Shown piece by piece: positions 1 through 11,560 of a stretch of DNA of 64,000 nt (position 1 is the first letter of the stretch; each line of letters starts with the position of its first letter). The DNA comes from Panorpa germanica (Eukaryota > Arthropoda > Insecta > Mecoptera > Panorpidae). The DNA lies in assembly GCA_963678705.1 (NCBI GenBank), contig CAVMBN010000128.1, positions 33,150-97,149 of the forward strand. The letters are read 5' to 3'. Below the pieces are notes generated by a model. That model was given only the letters and a program-made list of their open reading frames with translations, had not been told where the DNA came from and did no database searches. Position numbers and translations under genes: made by a program.

Positions 1-1
1 T

Positions 2-1135
2 AAAGCGGTTGTGCGCGAAAACAATATTGTATTGACTGGAATCGGAGGATTTAAAATCAAAGTTTTGGGTGAATTTAGTGCTCAAGTGAAAGTAGACAAT
101 GAACAGTACTGTACTAACTTTTTAATAGTTCCATCAAGTACAACTAGACATAGTGTTGTAATTGGTAAACCTCTGCTAGACCAAGTAGAAACCACAATAA
201 GTGTAGACGGTATTACCATGCGAAAAAAGTACGTGGAAAGTGAACAGTATAAAAAATTATGTGTAGCCGACGACGAAATCGTCATGGGTAATAACAATAG
301 TCCAGGTGCCAGGGCTAAAGTTGAGGAACTAGTTAAAACTTATGAACCAAAAGTAACAAGGGTTACTGAAGCAGCAGAAATATACATGACCGATGAGGTT
401 CCTGTTTTTCAAAATTCGCGACGTATGGCTTACTGCGAACAAGAAGAAGTTGAGAAACATGTAGAAACCTGGTTGAACGACGGCAAGGCCGAAGAGCAAG
501 CATTAAACAAAACTTATCAGCGTAGCATAAATACTACACCGTTCAAGTTGTTAACAGGTGCGACAATGAAAACAGATGAGGAGACGCATATCTCTCAGCT
601 GTTAGAAAAAGGTAATCGAGAAGTGCGTGAGGACGACTTCCACGAGTTACGTGTTAACGCCCAGAAACAAATATTGAAAACACAGGAAGAGAATCCCAGG
701 AATTTCAATAGAAATAGGAAACCAGCTAGGACATACAAAGTCGGAGACATTGATGCCGTAAAAAGAACCCAGTTTGGTACTGGATTTAAATTACATAAGA
801 AATATTTAGGACCGTATGAGGTTACAGGAGATGACCCAAATGAGCGGTATAGGGTAAGACGTATCGGTGCAGGGGAAGGTACTTCTAATACACATTCAAA
901 TGCCGATCATGTGAAGCTATGGGGCGTGTTCTCAGACGACAGCGATTCTGAAACTGTTGTGTCAGGTGCCGAACAGCAAACAGATGACCGCAGTGACGTA
1001 TCGTCTTTGGAGGCCAAAGAGGAGTCATATGGCCGTGTGAAACGAAAAAATATATCGAGCATACAAAATAGGCGTAACTATAATACCCGGTCTAAGAAAG
1101 TCATAAAGAATGTGATTAATGACGGTATGTTTTAA
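2..1135 (+). pseudogene. Ty3/gypsy pol, internally deleted (protease end + RT start fused to integrase end)
   Basis: The frame is open from the window edge, so the 5' part lies outside. Residues up to about 75 match the C-terminal half of a retropepsin, with the family's ...IGKPLLD-like element near the end. Next comes the RT N-terminal leader (AYCEQEEVEKHVETWLNDG), where catalytic RT should follow. Instead the frame jumps near 485-495 into an integrase C-terminal segment (NKTYQRSINTTPFKLLTG) and a chromodomain-like GPYEV...DHVKLW tail. RT, RNase H and the integrase DDE core are missing. The deletion kept the frame, leaving a 374-codon open frame from a GTG at 11. It cannot transpose on its own. 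Family assignment rests on motif resemblance. Confidence 0.8.
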
Positions 1136-1545
1136 ATAGAAACCAAGTGACAGGTTAAAAGCAATTATAATGTGTGGAACTTTAAACCACTGAGTGAATA
1201 CATGAGGGGATGTGTTTATTGAAACAAACCAGGCTTATTCTGGGAAGTAATAAAAACAAACCTTTTTAAGTCAAGCTAAAAACTAATGTATAGGACTGAG
1301 TATATATTAACTAGAACTTAAGGTTGTTTATGCATTCATTGTTCTGTATTTGTAAAGTAAACATCAACGTTTATATTGTAACCTTATTGTATTAGCATTA
1401 TTATTATCATCGTTATTATTTTATTCAATAAATGTATTAAACCAATTATGTGATTCTTTATCATCCTGACAAACTAACTAAGATATTACATAGTTGAATA
1501 TTAATTGAATTGACATTTGCCCTAAATTAAATAAGAGTACCTTGA
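1136..1545 (+). other. Non-coding tail of the gypsy element, probable 3' LTR from 1211
   Basis: A purine run GAGGGGA (1204-1210) sits just before TGTGTTTATTG at 1211, the expected polypurine tract/LTR start layout. An AATAAA at 1427-1432 could be the LTR polyadenylation signal. The LTR end is not clear and no second LTR lies in the window, so the boundary is tentative. No gene is seen here. Confidence 0.45.
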
Positions 1546-1641
1546 TTCCACATCAGATTAGCGGATTGGTTATTGTTTTCCACATAAGAAGTTGGATAGT
1601 TCTCGTTTTCCACATCAGAGGTGGCATTGTACTCTCGTTTC

Positions 1642-1645
<4 letters not shown>
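1546..1645. repeat. Short tandem repeat, ~31-bp unit starting TTCCACAT
   Basis: TTCCACAT recurs at 1546, 1578, 1608 and 1639, with spacings of 32, 30 and 31 bp. The units are diverged after the shared first 10-12 bases (TTCCACATCAGA in two of them). The array runs straight into the AT microsatellite. Confidence 0.6.

Positions 1646-1685
<40 letters not shown>
1646..1685. repeat. AT microsatellite, 5' flank of Helitron copy 1
   Basis: An (AT)n run with a few interruptions. It provides the A that precedes the Helitron TC terminus at 1686. Confidence 0.85.
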
Positions 1686-1686
<1 letters not shown>

Positions 1687-1700
1687 CTTAATATATAATA

Positions 1701-2085
1701 GAAAGACATGTTTGTTACAACACTTATAACTCGAGATCTGCTTAACTAATATTCATGGTTATTGATTCGTTTGATTTGCCTCCGCCCCGAATAGCATATT
1801 ACATCTTAAAAACAATAAAAATTTATAAAACAAAGACGGGTTTGTTACAACACTTATAACTCGAGATCTGCTGAACCAATATGCATGGTTATTGATTCGT
1901 TGGATTTGTCTCCGCCGCGAATAGCATAATACATCTTAAAAACAATGAAAATATATAAAACAGAGACGGGTTTGTTACAACACTTATAACTCGAGATCTG
2001 CTGAACCAATATTTATGGTTATTGATTCGTTGGATTTGTCTCCGCCCCGAATAGCATAATACATCTTAAAAACAATGAAAACTCG
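1701..2085. repeat. Three 130-bp tandem units at the Helitron 5' end
   Basis: Units start at 1701, 1831 and 1961, each beginning near AAAGAC(A/G)(T/G)G TTTGTTACAA. Each includes the segment ATAACTCGAGATCTGCT and ends with ACATCTTAAAAACAAT. The same triplication is present in copy 2 at about 14009-14393, so it predates the duplication. It may hold the promoter or strand-transfer sequences, which is inference. Confidence 0.85.
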
Positions 2086-2490
2086 ATATGTGTAATGAAT
2101 ACTTAATCATTTCAATAAATGCTGATTTAATGTCAAACATTTGTTGTTCAATCCTGTCAAATACTGTAACAACTATTCATGTGAGCGTTCAGAAATTTAT
2201 TTTTTGTAAAATGTCTCAAAAGTTTAGGTACTGTTATATTTGTTTGTTTTAGACATTAAGTTGTGTAAATTATTTAATAATTATTTAATTTTTAATTTTA
2301 GAAAATAATACCTAAGATTTATTGTACAGGTTAACAAAAGTGTAAATGTCTTTTTATAGGTTATCTATAATTTTTCTTGATAAGCTATTCATATGTAGTG
2401 GTTAAATACTCTTTGAGCTATTGTCTATGTCTCGAAAGTGGTTTTTTGTGGTTTTATGCGAGTGCACATACAGTATTAATATTAATAACA

Positions 2491-4140
2491 ATGCCGCGTC
2501 CTAGAAGATCTAATCTTTCCCAGCGGAGCCGTAATGCAATTAGGCAACGGAATATCGCGAGTCAATTATCTGATGAAAAACGAGAAATTGCACGAGAAGA
2601 GCGCCGCGTTAGTATGGAGCAAAGATGGGCTCTAATTCGTGCTTCTCAAACACAAGAGCAAAGAGAGGTAGCCCGTGAAACGGCTAAGTTAGAAACGAGA
2701 AATCGTCGAGCTTATTGTATAGATGAACAGAGGAATAATCTTCGAAGTGCAAGAAGATATGGTTTAAGTATTGATTTGAATCGAGCAGCGTTTCTATATG
2801 ATTGCACCATCGACTACAGCTTGCATCGTTTAGTTTGCATTGGTCCAATGGACGTTGTTTGCCAGCATTGTGGAGCATTGAGGTTTGCTGGTGAAACGCC
2901 TGGTTTGTGCTGCCTTAGTGGTAAAGTGAAATTGCCATCATTGGTCCCACCACCAGAGCCATTGTGCTCCCTGCTTTATGGCGAAGCACTAGAATCGCTA
3001 CATTTTCTAGCGAACACTCAAAAATACAATGTCTGTTTCCAAATGACTTCATTTGGGGCGGAAATTATCGAAGAACACAAATATAATCCGACATTTAAGG
3101 TAATTTACGTTAAAAACTATATTTTCTATGATTGTAAAATAAATCTGAAATGTAGTTTGTTAGATTTCTGTATTTGGCATGTTATTATTTGAAAAAAAAA
3201 AGTGTTTGTAAAAAAAGTGTTTGTAAATCTAACTATAACTATGGCTTTGACTTTACAGATTCAAGGCCAGATTTGCCATCGCATTGGATCATTGCAACCT
3301 ATAGAAGATGCACAGCATAAATTCTTGCAAATTTACTTTATGGGCAATATTGAAGAACAACTTGACCGGCGTCAAGGGATCAACACAGCTACGAAAAGAG
3401 CAATTCTACAAGATCTGCAGCAAATGCTTCATGAACATCATGCATTGGTCAGGCTGTTCAAGACTGCTTTAGAGCGCATGCCAAGTGATGACAATAAAGT
3501 TGTGATAAGAGCAGATAAAAACCAGATGGAACACATGAACGCACATTTAATGCTCCAACAATCGATGAAGTGGCAATCCTGATTGTTGGTGAAAACTTGG
3601 AAACACGTGATATTGTACTTACACGACGCAATACTGGGCAACTACAAAGAATATATGAAACACACCGGTTATATGACGCGTTACAATACCCGCTGATGTT
3701 TTGGCAAGGAGACGATGGATATCACTTTAATATCAAAATGATTAATCCATTAAATGGTAAGATCAATATTGTTGTTTTCATTTAAACTTGATATACATTT
3801 TTTTCTGTTTGCTTTTAGTACCCAAAAAAAGTTGTAATTTCTAATTTAGTAGAGAGTAGCTGTAAGAGTCGTTAACCTATTTGGGGTTCTAAAATACAAT
3901 TTTTACTGCATTTGTTTCAGGTGAGGAAAGTACCAAGAAGGTTTGTTCAATGAATTATTACGCATATCGTTTGATGATTCGTGAAAATTCTGACAATTAT
4001 TTGTTGCGATTTCGTCGACTGCTTCATTAATATTGCGTTGACATGTACGTTAAAATCGAAACGGAGCGCCTGACTTTCATTCGGTTGAATCAAGCTAAAT
4101 TGCGTTTGGAAGAGTATATTCATTTACGCGATGCAATTAC
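2491..4140 (+). pseudogene. Helitron Rep/helicase, 5' portion (copy 1), exons 1-3
   Basis: This is the N-terminal part of the replication initiator/helicase that nicks and rolls out the Helitron. I chose ATG 2491 (MPRPRRSN) because both copies share it and the frame stays open. Exon 1 (2491-3099) is intact here and has a C2-C-type zinc-binding stretch (CQHCGALRF...CC). Intron 1 is 3100-3258 (GTAATT...TTTACAG) and exon 2 is 3259-3756. Intron 2 is 3757-3920 (GTAAGA...GTTTCAG). A one-base deletion near 3517 shifts exon 2 compared with copy 2, and exon 3 has a TAA at 4028-4030. The coding region is then cut by the copia insertion at 4140/4141 and resumes at 8626. Splice sites are inferred from GT/AG and reading-frame continuity. 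Confidence 0.75.
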
Positions 4141-4312
4141 TATTGAATTTTGTCATATTCAGTAGGCTTTGTTATTAATAAGCTTTTGTTTTTGTGTAAT
4201 TATTGAAATTATTAAATTGCCTTCAGCACATGGTTTTGTTACTCTTATTATTTTATATATTGATATAAAATATTTAATGGTTAATTTGTTGTCAGTTATT
4301 AAAACTACAAAA
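4141..4312 (+). repeat. copia 5' LTR (172 bp)
   Basis: Matches 8449-8620 with two substitutions (T/A in the TTTTGTxTTTG stretch, G/A in TTTAATGxTTAA). It begins TATTGAAT rather than the usual TG and ends ACTACAAAA, so the terminal dinucleotides are atypical. Confidence 0.93.
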
Positions 4313-4330
4313 GGTTATGGTACCCAGATG
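4313..4330 (+). promoter_or_regulatory. Primer-binding site, tRNA-iMet internal type
   Basis: GGTTATGGTACCCAGATG directly follows the 5' LTR. It resembles the site that copia-type elements use to prime from an internal fragment of initiator methionine tRNA. The family comparison is from general knowledge and not from an alignment. Confidence 0.65.
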
Positions 4331-4415
4331 TTTAAAAAAGATTAAATATTGGTTCTGCGTTTCTGTCGTATTATAATTTTTGGCTACCTAAAACTACATA
4401 ATCACATGGTGAACA

Positions 4416-7400
4416 ATGGATTCCCTAAGAATACAAATTGGATTACTTCAAGGTAAAAATAACTGGACTACGTGGTAATACAAAGCAATTATTCTATTAC
4501 GTAGTATAAAGGGAGCATTAGATGTTGTGGAAGGAAAAATAAAAGCTCCTCAGCTGCCTGAGCTAGGTGCTACGACAACTGAGAAATCGGAATTTGACAA
4601 GAAACTTGAAGAATTTCTTAAAATTGATAGCTGTGCACTGTTAGTGCTGACAACTAATATGACTGAGGACATTCTGAAGCTTGTAATGAGATTTACAAGT
4701 GTTGCTGAAGTATGGAGTGAACTGAATCGGCTTTTTGATGGGTCTGCTGAGGATCGAGCCTTTGATTTGTGTTTACAATTTTTTAGTTATAAGAGGAATG
4801 AATTAGATGACATTGCAAGTCATACCTCTAAATTGAAAAACATATGGAATGACTTAAATGTTGAACTTACAAAGGATGGAAGTTCAAAATTGCCAGATTT
4901 ATTATTAACTTGTAAAATATTGGATTCTTTGCCTAAAAATTATTTTTCATTTAGATCTAGTTGGATGCTTGTGTCTAAAAAAGAAAGGACCTTAGATAAC
5001 CTCACTACACAACTCTGTATGTATGAGAGGACGTTAAATGGGAAAGAGAACATTAGTCATGAAGCACTTCTCACTCATAAACCCTCTGGCAGTGGTAAGA
5101 ATGAAAAATATAGAGGATATAAATCTAACAAAAAGCAATATATTTGCAATTATTGTAAAGGTCCACATAAAATAATTTTTTGTAATAAATGGAAGGCAGA
5201 TGGAAGACCTAAACCTGAGATAAGTAATAAACCAAATGATAAGGCATGTAGGACAAATGAGTCAAATATACTTTTTGCGTCGTCAAGTCTTGTTCTGAAT
5301 ACTGAAAAAACTGATGATTTTTTCTATGTTGACAGTGGAGCGACGAGTCACATAGTAATTAGTAGTGATGTGTTCTCTGAGTACACACCATTTGATGAAA
5401 ATATTACTTGTAATGTGATGACTGCAAATGGTGATTGTGTTAAAGCTGTAGGTAAAGGGACTGTTCAGGTTCAAGCAATGACTAATAACCAATGGAACAA
5501 CCTAACTTTAACAGATGTGTGGTACGTCCCTGATATTAAGAAAAATCTGTTTTCTACTCTAGCTGCTCATGACAAACAAATAAATAGTGAATTTGTTTCC
5601 AATGTTACTGGTTGCCAACTTAAAATAAATGGGAAACTTATGCTGTTTGGGAGTAGAAATCACTCTGGTGGTCTATATTAACTAGACATGAGAATTGTTT
5701 TTCCCTCAAGTGTCTGTAAATACTGTGAATAGTAATGATATTTTGCAACTGTACCATGAAAGGATGGGACATCAAAATAAACGGCATGTGAAAGCCACAA
5801 TTAAAAGAGTACTTGGGATTGAGGTAAAACTGGACACTGAGCTGTGTGAAGGCTGTGTTTACGGTAAAACTCATAGAAGAAAATTTGGAACCAGAGATAA
5901 ACCTGATAAACCAGGTATGCTAATATGAAGTGACGTATGTGGTCCTTTTGAATCATGTAAATCTGGATTTAAATATTATGTGATATTTAAAGATGAATTC
6001 TCTAGATTTAGATTTATATACTTTATGAGTGAGAAATCTGAAGTACCTGAAAAATTAAAATTAATGCTTGCTGCATCGGAAAATGCTGGTCACCGTGTAA
6101 GAGTTATTTTGAGTGACAATGGAGGGGAATATGATAGTAATGTGGTAAGAAAAATATTACAAGAGAAGGGGATTACCCAAAGATTGACTATGCCATATAC
6201 ACCACAGCAAAATCCTTGTGAAAGGGAGAATCGCACTGTCGTAGAGACTGCCCGAGCCATAATGCATTCAAGAAATGATTTACCACAGTTCTTATGGGCA
6301 GAATTTGTAAATGCTGCCACATATGTATTAAATAGAACTGGACCTACTAGTATTTTAGAAAAAACTCCATACGAGTTATGGCATGGGAAACGGCCATATA
6401 TAAAGCATCTGAGAATAATAGGTTCAGATTGCTATGCTCATGTTCCAAAACAGAAGAGAAAGAAAATGGACAAAAAGGCCCTGAAGGGTATACTTGTTGG
6501 CTATGACACTGATGGTTATAGAATTTGGTGCAAAAGTGGTACTTTCATTCGAAGTCGTGATGTTGTATTTAATGAAAGACCTCTTTCTTCAAGTGTTGGT
6601 GAAGTCACTGTTATACCAAATAAATTGTTAGAAAATGCAAATATTGTACCTCCTCAGAAGGAAATTTGTGAAAATCCTCCTGATGCTGATGAGGATTTGT
6701 CTTCTAAAAGTTCACAAAAAGAAATATCGGGTGAGGATGAATTGGAAGAATTGGAGAATCTTGGAAGATCTACCGTTCCTAGACTTCGTGACAGAAGTAC
6801 TTTAAAACCACCTCAAAGATATACCGATTTTGTAATGTCTTGTGATACCATAATGAATGACTATAATGAACCAACAACATATGAAGAGGCTATGCAGAGC
6901 CAGTACTATTCTGAATGGAAACTTGCTATGGATCAGGAAATGAAATCCTCATTTGACAACCGTACATGGGTATTAGATAAATTGCCTGATGGTATAAAAC
7001 CCATACCTTGTAAATGGGTATACAAAGTAAAGAAAAATCCAGATGGATCTATAGAGCGTTTTAAAGCCCGATTGGTTATAAAAGGGTATATGCAGAAGAA
7101 GGATGTTGATTACAATCAAACCTTCAGCCCAGTGGCTAGAATGAGTACAGTTAGAGCTCTGATAAGTGTTGCTGCAGATGAAAAGTTGCAATTGACTCAA
7201 TTTAATATATCTACTGCATTTCTATATGGAAATATTGATAATGAAGGGAGTCATATTTATATGAAGCAACCTAATGGCTACAAAGATGGTAGTGCACTTG
7301 TTTGTAGACTGCAGAAGAGTTTGTATGGATTGAAACAAGCACCTCGATGCTGGAATCAGCGCTTTAATGAATTTTTGTATAAACTTGGGTTTAAGCAAAG

Positions 7401-8454
7401 TGATGCTGATCCATGTTTATTTGTAATGAAAAATGGAAATGAAAAACTTATGTTGACTATATTTGTTGATGATGGACTTTTGGCTTCAAATAGTCAAGAA
7501 ATGTTAAACCAGTTTCTAATTAATCTGAAAAATGAATTTAAAATAACATATAAACCTGCAGATTTTTATTTGGGATTAGAAATTGAAAATGTTGAAAATG
7601 GAATAAAATTAAGTCAATCTTCTTATGCTAAAAGGATTTAAGAAAATCTTAAAATGGAAGAATGCAAACCTGTATCAACTCCACTAGAGACATCAACTAC
7701 TACTGAAGCAGGGAAAGAAATGAATGACATTGCTGGTTATTCATATAGACAGGTTGTAGGTGCACTAATGTACCTCATGATTGGATCAAGACCTGATTTA
7801 GCTTTTGCAGTAGGAGTATTGTCCAGGTCACTAGAAAATCCAACCTATCAAGACTGGTTGAAGGTTAAAAGGATTTTAAGATATATAAAAGGAACCTTGG
7901 ATCGTGGAATCATTTATAAAATTAATTGTGAAAAAGTATTGTTATGCTATAGTGATGCTGATCATGCAGGGGATATTACAACTGGTAGGTCCACTTCTGG
8001 AGTATTAAGCATGTATGCAGGTGGCTGCATTTCTTGGATTAGTAAGCGGCAGTCATCAGTGGCCATCTCAACCACAGAAGCTGAGATTGTAGCAGCTAGT
8101 GAAGCAGCGAAGGAGGCTGTGTGGCTGAAAAGGCTGATGGCAGATATAGTGGAGCTACAAAGTAATCCTGACCTCTACATTGATAATGAAGCAGCTTTGA
8201 AACTTTCACAAAACCCGGAGTTCCATAAAAGAACTAAACACATACGTGTAAGACACTTCTTTGTTCGGGAACTTGTAACCGAGGATGAAATCAGCGTGAA
8301 GAGAATTTCATCTGAAAATCAATTAGCTGACTTATTTACAAAACCCTTGCCTAGACCGAGACACATAGTGTTATGTAATAAACTTAGACTTAGTGCTATC
8401 AAAAATAACTTATATAAAGAAATACCTAACTGTAAAATAAAGGGAAAGTATTGA
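4416..8454 (+). pseudogene. copia gag-pol polyprotein, multiply broken
   Basis: Gag starts at ATG 4416 (MDSLR), with an in-frame TAA at 4476-4478 and a good continuation from 4527. Domains in order: a UBN2-like gag; a C-X2-C-X3-H-X4-C knuckle near 5150, one residue shorter than the usual X4; an aspartic protease (VDSGATSH) near 5330; and the integrase HHCC region near 5750-5860. Then come the DDE core (SDNGGEYDS, TPQQNPCERENR), RT (FVDDGLLAS) and RNase H (DADHAGD...STTEAE). Further lesions are TAA 5679-5681, a frameshift between there and 5695, TGA 5926-5928 and TAA 7639-7641. In RT the usual D of the D-V-K-T-A-F-L motif is N (codon 7204-7206). The terminal TGA (8452-8454) lies inside the 3' LTR. 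Confidence 0.9.
8437..8448 (+). promoter_or_regulatory. copia polypurine tract
   Basis: AATAAAGGGAAAG immediately precedes the 3' LTR at 8449. This purine run is the expected primer for plus-strand DNA synthesis. Confidence 0.75.
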
Positions 8455-8620
8455 ATTTTGTCATATTCAGTAGGCTTTGTTATTAATAAGCTTTTGTATT
8501 TGTGTAATTATTGAAATTATTAAATTGCCTTCAGCACATGGTTTTGTTACTCTTATTATTTTATATATTGATATAAAATATTTAATGATTAATTTGTTGT
8601 CAGTTATTAAAACTACAAAA
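8449..8620 (+). repeat. copia 3' LTR (172 bp)
   Basis: Same length as the 5' LTR with two mismatches. It is followed by ATTAC, the second copy of the target duplication, and then by Helitron sequence that continues in register with copy 2. Confidence 0.93.
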
Positions 8621-11246
8621 ATTACCACAGAAGGAGATTCAGAAAATGTTGGTCGATTGACTATTTTACCGGCGACATACACATGTAGCCCGCGTCATTT
8701 GCATGAATATGCGCAAGATGCAATGACATATGTTCGTCATTATGGTCGGCCATATCTATTCATTACATTTACATGTAATCCAAAATAAATAGAAATTATT
8801 CAATTGCTGCTTCCCGGACAAACATCAAGTGATCGACACGACATCACCGCACGTGTTTTCAGGCAAAAAATTCGGTCACTAATGAATTACATTGTTAAGA
8901 AACACGTCTTTGGGAATACTCGATGCTGGATGTATTCAATCCAATGGCAAAAACGAGGCCTACCGCATGCTCACATTCTAATTTGGTTAGTCGAAAGAAT
9001 TCGGCCAGATCAAATAGATGACATCATATGTGCGGAGATTCCTGCTCCTAAGACCGATCCAGACCTACATGATGTTGTAATCACGAATATGATTCATGGA
9101 CCGTGTGGCACTATCAACCACCAATCACCGTGCATGGCAAGTGTTCCAAACGGTATCCACGAAAATTGACGGCAGAGACCATTACAGGCAACGATGGTTA
9201 TCCATTGTATCGGCGTCGATCGCCCGATGATAATGGTAGAACTATCACAACTAATGTGAAAGCAAACGATTTCGTAGTTTACAACAATTGGATTGTTCCA
9301 TATTCGCCACTTCTTTCCAAAACATTCAAGGCACATTGTAATGTTGAGTATTGCAATTCGGTCAAGTCAATTAAATACATTTGCAAATATGTCACGAAAG
9401 GGAGCTACATGGTGGTTTTTGGTATCCAAACATCCAATATCAACGATGAAATCACGCGCTATCAATTCGGTAGATATGTGAACTGCAATGAAGCAATTTT
9501 ACGTATATTTTCATTCCCTATTCACGAACGTCATCCCACTGTTGTACAATTGGGGGTGCATCTAGAGAACGGTCAGAGAGTATATTTCACAGCGTCGAAT
9601 GCTGCTCAATGTGCCGAAGCACCTCCAACGACAACACTGACAAGTTTCTTTGCGATTTGTCAAAGCAATCCGTTCGCACGAACTTTGCTTTACTCAGAAA
9701 TGCCACGTTATTACACTTGGAACGCTACATCGAAAAAATTTCAACGTCGGAAGCAAGGCAATGCAGTTCTTGGTTATCCAGATATGCGTTCTACTGATGC
9801 TCTTGGTCGTATATACACAGTTCATCCGAAGAATGATGAATGTTTTTATTTGCGGTTGTTGCTGGTACATGTTCGAGGGCCAACATCATTTGAATCACTA
9901 CGAACTATTATTGTTATAGTGTGCCTTACATTTCGTGCAGCATGTCAAGAGCTGAATTTGCTTGAAAACGATACTCATTGGGACACGACAATCGCTGAAG
10001 CAATTATTTCTGCATCTCCAAGTCAGATACGCACATTATTTGCTATCATCATTTCGACATGCTTTCCACCGAACCCACGTGACCTATAGAACAAATTCAA
10101 AGATAACATGTCTGAAGATATTTTACATCGAATTCGCGTCAGCTCAAGAAATTCCGATTTTGAGGTGAATGAGGAAATGCATAACCAGACTTTTCACAGA
10201 CTTTGGACGAATGCACAATGGCGCACAAACGCGCATTGGAAGCACTAGACCGAACATTAAAAGATCTGCGCAATGACTCGAGATGTTTTGGTGGTGCAAT
10301 GATTTTATTATCTGGCGATTTCCGACAAACACTACCAGTCATTTTAAGATCTACTGCTGCCGACGAAATAAACGCTTGCCTCAAAGCATCAAATCTAAGG
10401 CGATATGTAAAGAAACTTCATCTGTCTGTAAATATGAGAGTTGCATTGTTGAACGATCTATCTGCTGATGATTTCTCGAAGCACTTGCTGACTATCGGTA
10501 ATAGCCGTGTTCCTGTTGACAAATCGAGCGGTTTGATTTCATTTCCTCCAAATGTTTGCAATTTTGAATCATCAAAAGACGAGCTTATCAACAAAGTATT
10601 CCCGGATATCATTGCTAACCACAAAAATACTAAATTGTTAAGTGAGCGAGCAATTTTGGCCGCTAAAAATAAAGATGTAGATTACCTTAATTTTATAATT
10701 CAAAATCAAATCGTAGGTGCTCTGTATTCATTCAAATCTATCGACTGTGTAACAAACGAAGAAGAAACCACTAATTATCCAAGTAAATTTTTAAACTCCT
10801 TGGATGTGCCTGGTTTACCACCGCACAATTTAAAACTTAAGGTTGGCTCGGTAGTCATCATGCTTAGAAATTTAAACCAACCAAAACTGTGCAATGGAAC
10901 GCCTTTGGTAAAAAAAAAACTGATGAGCAATGTGATTTACGCGTCGATACTTAAAGGAAAATTTAAAGATGAGAAAGTTCTTTTTACAAGAATTCCGATG
11001 ATCCCAACGGATATGCCATTTGAGTTTAAACGAATTCAATTCCCGATTCGTCTTGCCTTCGCCATGACGATCAACAAATCACAGGGCCAATCCTTGACTA
11101 TTTGTGGCCTTAATTTTAAAAATGCATGTTTTCCTCATGGTCAATTGTACGTGGCATGCTCACGTGTCGGCAAACCATCCGCTTTATTTGTTCTTGCGCC
11201 TGACCAAAAAACAAAGAATGTCGTTTATTACAAGAAGCTTGAATGA
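8621..11246 (+). pseudogene. Helitron Rep/helicase, 3' portion (copy 1)
   Basis: The Rep gene continues after the copia insert. The HUH nuclease motif P-H-A-H is at 8962-8973, and the tyrosine-bearing KY-x2-KYVTKG region is near 9375-9410. Lesions relative to copy 2 are TAA at 8786-8788 (for W), a 7-bp deletion near 9137 that shifts the frame, and TAG at 10087-10089 (for W). A deletion of about 490 bp at about 10194-10204 removes the Walker A region and leaves an ~11-bp filler copied from next to the junction. The remaining SF1/Pif1-type helicase frame (10203-11246) is open and includes SGDFRQTLPV and the late motif TINKSQGQSL. Its end is intact, with a TGA at 11244-11246. Confidence 0.85.
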
Positions 11247-11530
11247 AAATCCCATTAATGAATTAATCCGAGTGTATTCCAATCTGCACAACATAGTTTT
11301 CAATCATTTTTTTCTGACATGAATTTGAATTACTTAATTCTTATTATTTTTTAAATTTTTATTCTCATTCTGTATGTTTTCATCATCATTCATCATAATA
11401 AAATACTTTTATGCTTCTATCTATATTAATAATGATCTATATTAATAAATATTATTTTGTATCATTGTATTACGTTCATCAAAGCCTAAATTAGTTTAGC
11501 TAAAAGGTAACACGACATTCATTGACTGCT

Positions 11531-11560
11531 AGGCGGTACGAAGTTCGCCGGGTCAGCTAG
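11531..11560 (+). other. Helitron copy 1 3' terminus (hairpin + CTAG)
   Basis: GGCGGTACGAAGTTCGCC can fold with a GGCG/CGCC stem. It lies 9 bp before the terminal CTAG, next to a T-starting AT-rich target. The stem is only four strict pairs plus wobble. The same end occurs at 19815-19844. Confidence 0.85.

Larger units (their letters stand above)
4141..8620 (+). mobile_element. Ty1/copia LTR retrotransposon nested in Helitron copy 1
   Basis: The element is complete at 4480 bp. It has two 172-bp LTRs, a primer-binding site, gag-pol and a polypurine tract. Target duplication ATTAC lies at 4136-4140 and 8621-8625, and the uninterrupted site is visible in Helitron copy 2 near 16414-16420. The LTRs differ at only two positions, so insertion is recent relative to the Helitron duplication. 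The coding region carries several stops, a frameshift and a mutated catalytic residue, so this copy is not autonomous. Confidence 0.95.
1686..11560 (+). mobile_element. Helitron copy 1 (interrupted by a copia element)
   Basis: The 5' end begins TCTTAATATATA after an A. The 3' end is a GGCG/CGCC hairpin, then GGTCAGCTAG, followed by T. This is the TC...CTRR structure with insertion between A and T and no target duplication that defines Helitrons. The element is 9875 bp, about 5.4 kb without the nested copia insert and its duplicated target. It carries a Rep/helicase gene with two introns, now a pseudogene. Compared with copy 2 (13994-19844) it has lost about 490 bp of helicase sequence. Confidence 0.9.

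Noticed and set aside
8477..8788. 103-codon frame starting in the copia 3' LTR as a gene
   Set aside because: It is an accidental join of LTR sequence with a Helitron Rep fragment across the insertion site, ending at the Rep TAA.
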